From Candidatus Mediterraneibacter merdavium (GTDB taxonomy: Bacteria > Bacillota > Clostridia > Lachnospirales > Lachnospiraceae): DNA of 36,946 nucleotides. The stretch lies in NCBI GenBank assembly GCA_019118545.1, contig DWYT01000125.1, forward strand, positions 1 through 36,946, in the 5' to 3' direction. The notes beneath the pieces were generated by a model that did not search any database, was not told where the DNA came from, and worked only from the letters and a program-made list of their open reading frames with translations. The translations under genes and the position numbers were made by a program. This document shows positions 32,707 through 36,946 of the stretch, in pieces (within the stretch, counting starts at the first letter, position 1; every line of letters starts with the position of its first letter).

Positions 32707-35700
32707 CTATTCTGTTCTAAGCGCTGTCACGGGATCGCTCTTCGCCGCCTTCCTCGACGGGATCAGACCGCCGATCAGGGTCAGCACCACGCTCAATAAG
32801 ATCAAAATGACTGCCGGGAGAACCGGAAGAGACGCGCTCACGTCATTGGTTCCCGCCAGATAGTGGATCAGCGCGTTGCCCGGGATAAGGATGAGAAGGG
32901 ATAACCCGATGCCGATCAATCCCGCGCACAGTCCGATGATGAATGTCTCCGCGTTAAACACCTGCGAGATATTTCCCTTGGACGCTCCGATGGCGCGCAG
33001 TATACCGATCTCCTTTTTCCGCTCAAGCACACTGATGTAAGTGATAACGCCGATCATAATGGAAGACACGATAAGGGAGATCGCCACAAACGCGATCAGC
33101 ACATAGCTGATAATATCGATGATATCCGTCACGGACGACATGAGCGCACCGACCACATCCGTGTAAGTGATCACCTGTTCCTCCTTTCCCTCTTCCTCCA
33201 TACGGGCATTATAGCTGTCCAGTATATTTACAACCTCTTCTTTACTCTCAAAGTCCTTCGGGTAGATGTCTATTCCGGCAGGCACGGCAAAATCCACATA
33301 CCCCAGATCCTTTAAATTATTTTCATAGGTGGCATTTCCCGTGGCGTTCATGGACATCATAAGCTCCGCCAGCTCCTCTCCTGTCATGTTCATCTGAAAT
33401 GCCTCTGCAAATGCGTCCGCATCGATGCTCATGGCGTTCTCAAGACTGCTGCCGATCTGCGACATCATATTTCCAATCGCCCTCTCCATGCCTGACGCAA
33501 GCTGTCCCATAACCTGCCCCATAGCAGAAGATATCTCCTGCTCTAACGTCTGGCCAAATGCGCTGCCGTAAGCTGATACCGCGCTCTGCATGTATCCTTC
33601 GACCGCGCCGGATATCTGCTGCTCAATGCTGTCCATGTTCACCACAGCCGCCAGTCCGTCCGAGAGCCGCCTCTGTCCGTCCTCTGTACCTAGGTAAGCA
33701 AGAAAATGCTCCGGTATCTTACTCGGATCGGGGCCGTTACCCGCAGCGGCATATGCCAGATACCCTGCTGCCAGTTCTTTGGCAAGCTTCTCCACCTGCT
33801 CCTGACTCACTGTGACGTTCTCTGTGATCCCACCGAAGATCCGGTTCGCATATTCCGCCAATATCTGCTGCGCCTCCGGTGTATTCAGGTAAGCCTCAAA
33901 AGAAGGATCAGCCGGATTGAGGGCGGCATAACCCGCGTACCCTTCCATCAAGGCGGATGCCATCTCCGTCAGCTCTTCCACTGTCACAGAGACCCCGTCC
34001 CCTGAATCAATGATCTCGCGGATATTATTTATAAGGACATTGCGCGCTTCTTCGGTGTTTAAATAAGCGGCGAACGCTTCTCCAAGTCCGGAGTAATCGG
34101 CCTCGGGATGTGCGGCAGCATACTCCTGATACCCTTCCAGCAGGCTTGACGCCAACCCTGCCAGTCCGTCAGGGGACACGGACACGTCCAGATTCCCCAG
34201 TATATCTGACAGGTTCATCTCCGGCATATCAGGAAGATTCATGGAAATGCTCCCAAGATCCAGTGCTCCCGACAGGTCAAGGGAGTTACCCGCAGAGCTG
34301 AACATGCCGGAAAAGTCCATCGCCCCGGCTGCTCCTGACAGTCCGGACAAAGCACTCTCATCAAAGGCAAAGGCCTGCTGCAGCTTCTCCTCGTCGATGG
34401 TAAATAAGGAATCCATATCAAATCCATCCTGATCACTGTCCTCACCGAAGGCTTCCCCCGTGAATACATTCACAGACGGATCGGCAAGCTGCTGCCGCAC
34501 GATCTCCTTTTTCTCCGCCCGCTGCGCCACATGCTTTGTCAGTGAAGCCGGATAGCCGATCCCATGGGAAAGCGCGGAGCCGTTCGCATCCTCGGATGCC
34601 TGCACGATCCCCACGATGGTCAGCTCCTCTCCGTCTGCCACGAGCTTTTTCATATACTCCGCGTCGCCGGTCTTATCCTTCCACACGTGATACTGGCTGT
34701 CATACTCATAGTAATCCGCGCTGTCCACCAGACGGAAGGTAGTCCCAAGGATATCCTCGTAGGAATAATCCTCTGCTTTTTCCGGCGTTTCTATATTTTC
34801 TTCATTGATAAAATCCCGGATCATTTCCTCTAATTCAAGCTGGTCTCTTAATCCTAATGTATATAGGAGCTGATCGCTCATGCTTCCGCCTGAGGTAAGC
34901 ACAAGCACACACTCGTCATAATTGTTGGGCCATCTTCCCGCTTTCACGTCGTACTGCCCTTCGTATAGCTCCGTTTTCTCCGGCATTTCATAGAACACGT
35001 CCGTGCTCATCATAGTGGACATCATACTGTTAGAGCCTGTTGACGAACCTAAACCCATCTCCTCAAAAGACGCGTCCGGGTGTACCTGATGGACCTCATC
35101 TTCATCCTCCCGGTAAATCTGAGGCACCACATTATAGGAATACTCAATGGCGTTCGTGTATTCTTCGATCCCGCTCTCCCCGCTGTCCAGATAGGATTTC
35201 AGCGATTCCAGATCATTGGAATCCAGAGTGGAGAACATATCCGTGACCATGTTAATCACATGAATATCCCCCTCTTTTTTCTCCTGCCCTTCTGTTCCGC
35301 CGCCTTCGCCGCCCGTCAGGATCGAGCTGAAATCAAATCCCGTGCTCTGAATCTGCAGGGGGTACTCAGCGAGGGTTTCTTTTTCGATGTCCTTGATATA
35401 ATCGTTCACCCCTGTGGAGAGCGACAGGATCAGCGCAATGCCGATGATCCCGATGGAACCCGCGAAGGATGTGAGCAGTGTTCTTGCCTTTTTTGTCCTT
35501 AAGTTGTTAAAACTAAGCGACAATGCGGTCATAAAGGACATGGACGCCTTTCCCATATTTCTGTGCTCCGGTTCTTCTGTCTCCTCCGGCGCAAACTCAT
35601 CGCTGTCCGAGCGGATCTTCCCGTCCTTTAAGTTCACGATGCGGGTGGCATACTCCTGCGCAAGTTCTGGATTGTGGGTGACCATCACCACAAGCCGGTC

Positions 35701-36267
35701 GCTTGCCACCTCCTTTAACAGCTCCATGACCTGTACGCTCGTCTCGCTGTCCAGAGCGCCCGTAGGTTCGTCCGCCAGCAGGATATCCGGGTCATTTACA
35801 AGAGCGCGGGCGATGGCCACTCTCTGCATCTGTCCGCCGGAGAGCTGGTTCGGCCTTTTGTGGAGCTGGTCGCCCAGTCCCACCTGCTTAAGCGCCCGTT
35901 TCGCCCGTTTCCTGCGCTCAACCTTGCCGATCCCGGAGATAGTCAGGGCCAGCTCCACGTTCGCCAGAATCGTCTGATGGGGAATCAGATTATAACTCTG
36001 AAAAACAAATCCGATCGTGTGGTTCCTGTAGGAATCCCAGTCCCTGTCCTTATATTTCTTCGTGGAAATACCGTTGATGATCAGATCACCGCTGTCGTAG
36101 CGGTCCAGACCTCCGATGATATTAAGAAGCGTCGTCTTTCCTGAGCCGCTGGGGCCTAAGATAGCGACAAACTCATTGTCCCGCAGATTCAGGCTCACAT
36201 TGTCAAGCGCTTTCTGCACTAAGCTTCCTGTACGATATTCCTTACAGATATTTCTGATCTGAAGCAT
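32707..36267 (-). CDS. ABC transporter ATPase-permease fusion (MacB-like) with large repeat-bearing outer domain
   Basis: The 1186-residue protein joins an ATPase (residues 1-225; Walker A GPSGSGKTT at 38-46, signature LSGGQMQR, Walker B ILLADEPTGALD) to a FtsX/MacB-type permease. One membrane segment lies near residues 265-285 (SIGIIGIALILSL), and three more are near the C-terminus (about 1065-1170), ending GGLIPSRKAAKSDPVTALRTE as a region. Between them about 780 residues lie outside the cell. This part holds three related units (about residues 695-876) with the shared pattern LAxxLxEGYxxYAA...AYLNTxEA, followed by a Q/S/A-rich helical stretch. Such proteins use ATP to move or signal across the membrane without necessarily transporting; the role is unknown. 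GGAG lies eight bases before the ATG. It stands alone between a terminator and repeat copy C. Confidence 0.88.
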   Translation of the reverse strand: MLQIRNICKEYRTGSLVQKALDNVSLNLRDNEFVAILGPSGSGKTTLLNIIGGLDRYDSGDLIINGISTKKYKDRDWDSYRNHTIGFVFQSYNLIPHQTILANVELALTISGIGKVERRKRAKRALKQVGLGDQLHKRPNQLSGGQMQRVAIARALVNDPDILLADEPTGALDSETSVQVMELLKEVASDRLVVMVTHNPELAQEYATRIVNLKDGKIRSDSDEFAPEETEEPEHRNMGKASMSFMTALSLSFNNLRTKKARTLLTSFAGSIGIIGIALILSLSTGVNDYIKDIEKETLAEYPLQIQSTGFDFSSILTGGEGGGTEGQEKKEGDIHVINMVTDMFSTLDSNDLESLKSYLDSGESGIEEYTNAIEYSYNVVPQIYREDEDEVHQVHPDASFEEMGLGSSTGSNSMMSTMMSTDVFYEMPEKTELYEGQYDVKAGRWPNNYDECVLVLTSGGSMSDQLLYTLGLRDQLELEEMIRDFINEENIETPEKAEDYSYEDILGTTFRLVDSADYYEYDSQYHVWKDKTGDAEYMKKLVADGEELTIVGIVQASEDANGSALSHGIGYPASLTKHVAQRAEKKEIVRQQLADPSVNVFTGEAFGEDSDQDGFDMDSLFTIDEEKLQQAFAFDESALSGLSGAAGAMDFSGMFSSAGNSLDLSGALDLGSISMNLPDMPEMNLSDILGNLDVSVSPDGLAGLASSLLEGYQEYAAAHPEADYSGLGEAFAAYLNTEEARNVLINNIREIIDSGDGVSVTVEELTEMASALMEGYAGYAALNPADPSFEAYLNTPEAQQILAEYANRIFGGITENVTVSQEQVEKLAKELAAGYLAYAAAGNGPDPSKIPEHFLAYLGTEDGQRRLSDGLAAVVNMDSIEQQISGAVEGYMQSAVSAYGSAFGQTLEQEISSAMGQVMGQLASGMERAIGNMMSQIGSSLENAMSIDADAFAEAFQMNMTGEELAELMMSMNATGNATYENNLKDLGYVDFAVPAGIDIYPKDFESKEEVVNILDSYNARMEEEGKEEQVITYTDVVGALMSSVTDIIDIISYVLIAFVAISLIVSSIMIGVITYISVLERKKEIGILRAIGASKGNISQVFNAETFIIGLCAGLIGIGLSLLILIPGNALIHYLAGTNDVSASLPVLPAVILILLSVVLTLIGGLIPSRKAAKSDPVTALRTE

Positions 36268-36387
36268 TGATGTCTCTCCTTTTCATGCACCGCCTAAAGA
36301 TTTTACTATTCTAACACATTCAAGAAGATTTCACCAGTAGGCAGGGAGAAGCAGTCCTGTACGACACACTTTCTTCACATATTCAGC

Positions 36388-36711
36388 TATTAATTTAGGA
36401 ACTTCTTCTTGCAGAATCCGAAAACCGAATTGCTAAACACGTATTCGGAGAGGGTGAAGGGCTGCCGGGATTCCGCTGCAGAAGATAGAAAAACTAACAG
36501 GCTCCGGCTATGTCCGAAAAGCAAGGACTGCCGATGGACAACTTGCTTCGCTCAGACAATTCCATCGGCAGTCCTAAGGGACATACCCGGAGCCTTAAGT
36601 TTTACTACTCTTCTTCCGAAGTCACCCGGACAGCTCCTTCACCCGCTCCGAAAGGTTTTTCAAACATATAGTTTTCCAAAACTTTCCAGACATGAAGTTC
36701 CTGAATTAAAC
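36388..36711 (+). repeat. Long hairpin repeat, copy C
   Basis: This 324-bp element has the best-preserved stem. It starts TATTAATTTAGGAACTTC and ends GAAGTTCCTGAATTAAAC. GGGTGAAGG pairs with CCTTCACCC, GGCTCCGG with CCGGAGCC, ATGTCC with GGACAT, and the apical GGACTGCCGATGG with CCATCGGCAGTCC perfectly. The tip is GC-TTC-GC followed by TCAGACAAT. TTCCGAAGTCACC is in the right arm. It lies about 120 bp upstream of the ABC fusion gene, divergent to it. Confidence 0.88.
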
Positions 36712-36719
36712 AGCCGGAG

Positions 36720-36783
36720 AGCAACAAGGCGCGGCTTGAAGACTTTCATCTGTTGAATAGTTCTTACGCCGCGCCGTGTTGCT
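36720..36783. other. Spacer hairpin between copies C and E
   Basis: AGCAACAAGGCGCGGC (36720-36735) pairs with GCCGCGCCGTGTTGCT (36768-36783) with one mismatch, around a 32-nt loop. It fills nearly the whole 80-bp gap between the facing repeats. No long U-run follows, so it is not a plain terminator. Confidence 0.6.
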
Positions 36784-36791
36784 TTCCAGAT

Positions 36792-36946
36792 GTTTATTTA
36801 CTAACTTTCGCCTTTGGTAACCGAGAAAACAGGCTCTATTTCGAGATACTTTCGGAGATGAGAATGATGTCGGGCAGGTGACTGCGAAAGGGATTAATAA
36901 AACTTAAGGTTCTGGATTCGTCCATTAGGACTTCCGGTGGAATTGT
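36792..36946 (-). repeat. Long hairpin repeat, copy E, cut by the window end
   Basis: Read on the minus strand this is the right half of the element: from the apical ACAATTCCACCGG through TTCGCAGTCACC to the terminal GTAAATAAAC. It matches copy A most closely near the apex (CCAGAACCTTAAGTTTTA). It faces copy C tail to tail. The left arm lies beyond the window. Confidence 0.75.

Noticed and set aside
36409-36756. Plus-strand open frame of 115 codons
   Set aside because: It covers repeat copy C and the spacer hairpin; its sequence resembles frames in the other copies only because the repeat does.

Overview
The window looks like chromosomal DNA of a spore-forming gut Firmicute of the Lachnospiraceae (Blautia/Dorea/Mediterraneibacter-like). 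The reasons are roughly even base composition, strong GGAGG-type ribosome sites, sporulation genes (spoIIR, a sipL-type coat gene, pdaA), a glycoside hydrolase family 31 enzyme of the Blautia obeum type, and a YesM/YesN-controlled sugar locus without its own ATPase. The assignment is from recalled protein families; no database was searched. No rRNA, tRNA, CRISPR array or complete insertion sequence was seen.

Layout. 1-4070: a Phd-like antitoxin cut by the window edge, with its promoter and operator-like palindromes; an anchored protein of unknown function; an ABC-2 type exporter (ATPase and permease). 4070-7000: a D-lactate/VanH-type dehydrogenase and a Cof-type phosphatase in one operon, then divergent pdaA. 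7000-11720: an accessory patch around glmM, with a 5'-truncated Rpn-family nuclease, several unexplained hairpins, an intact Rpn-family nuclease, and a HAD phosphatase translationally coupled to it. 11736-18086: a tight minus-strand cluster (lipoprotein, sipL, ispE, gntR, spoIIR, cation efflux, acyl-ACP thioesterase). 18165-18831: two long hairpin repeats facing each other. 18961-21876: plsC and a family 31 alpha-glucosidase, closed by a perfect 40-bp terminator palindrome. 21922-32524: a carbohydrate-use locus (sensor kinase, AraC-type response regulator, two permeases, family 43 hydrolase, binding protein, family 2 hydrolase). 32707-36267: a 1186-residue ABC ATPase-permease fusion. 36388-36946: another hairpin repeat plus half of a fifth.

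The most interesting signal is not a gene. Three complete intergenic elements of 321, 324 and 324 bp (18165-18485, 18508-18831, 36388-36711), a diverged relative after glmM (about 8050-8371) and a copy cut by the window end (36792-36946) belong to one family. Each is one long imperfect palindrome with related terminal inverted repeats. Arm sequences differ between copies but stay complementary within each copy, while an apical triloop hairpin followed by TCAGACAAT and an internal-loop segment TTCCGAAGTCA stay conserved. The copies occur as tail-to-tail pairs. This is the pattern of a selected structured RNA or hairpin DNA, possibly spread as a non-autonomous mobile element. I do not recognise it as a named family.

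How the genes work together. The sugar locus should sense an extracellular signal (YesM), activate it (YesN), import an oligosaccharide (binding protein and two permeases with a shared ATPase encoded elsewhere) and trim it with family 43 and family 2 enzymes. The sporulation cluster mixes mother-cell coat assembly (SipL) and forespore signalling (SpoIIR) with housekeeping isoprenoid synthesis and metal export.
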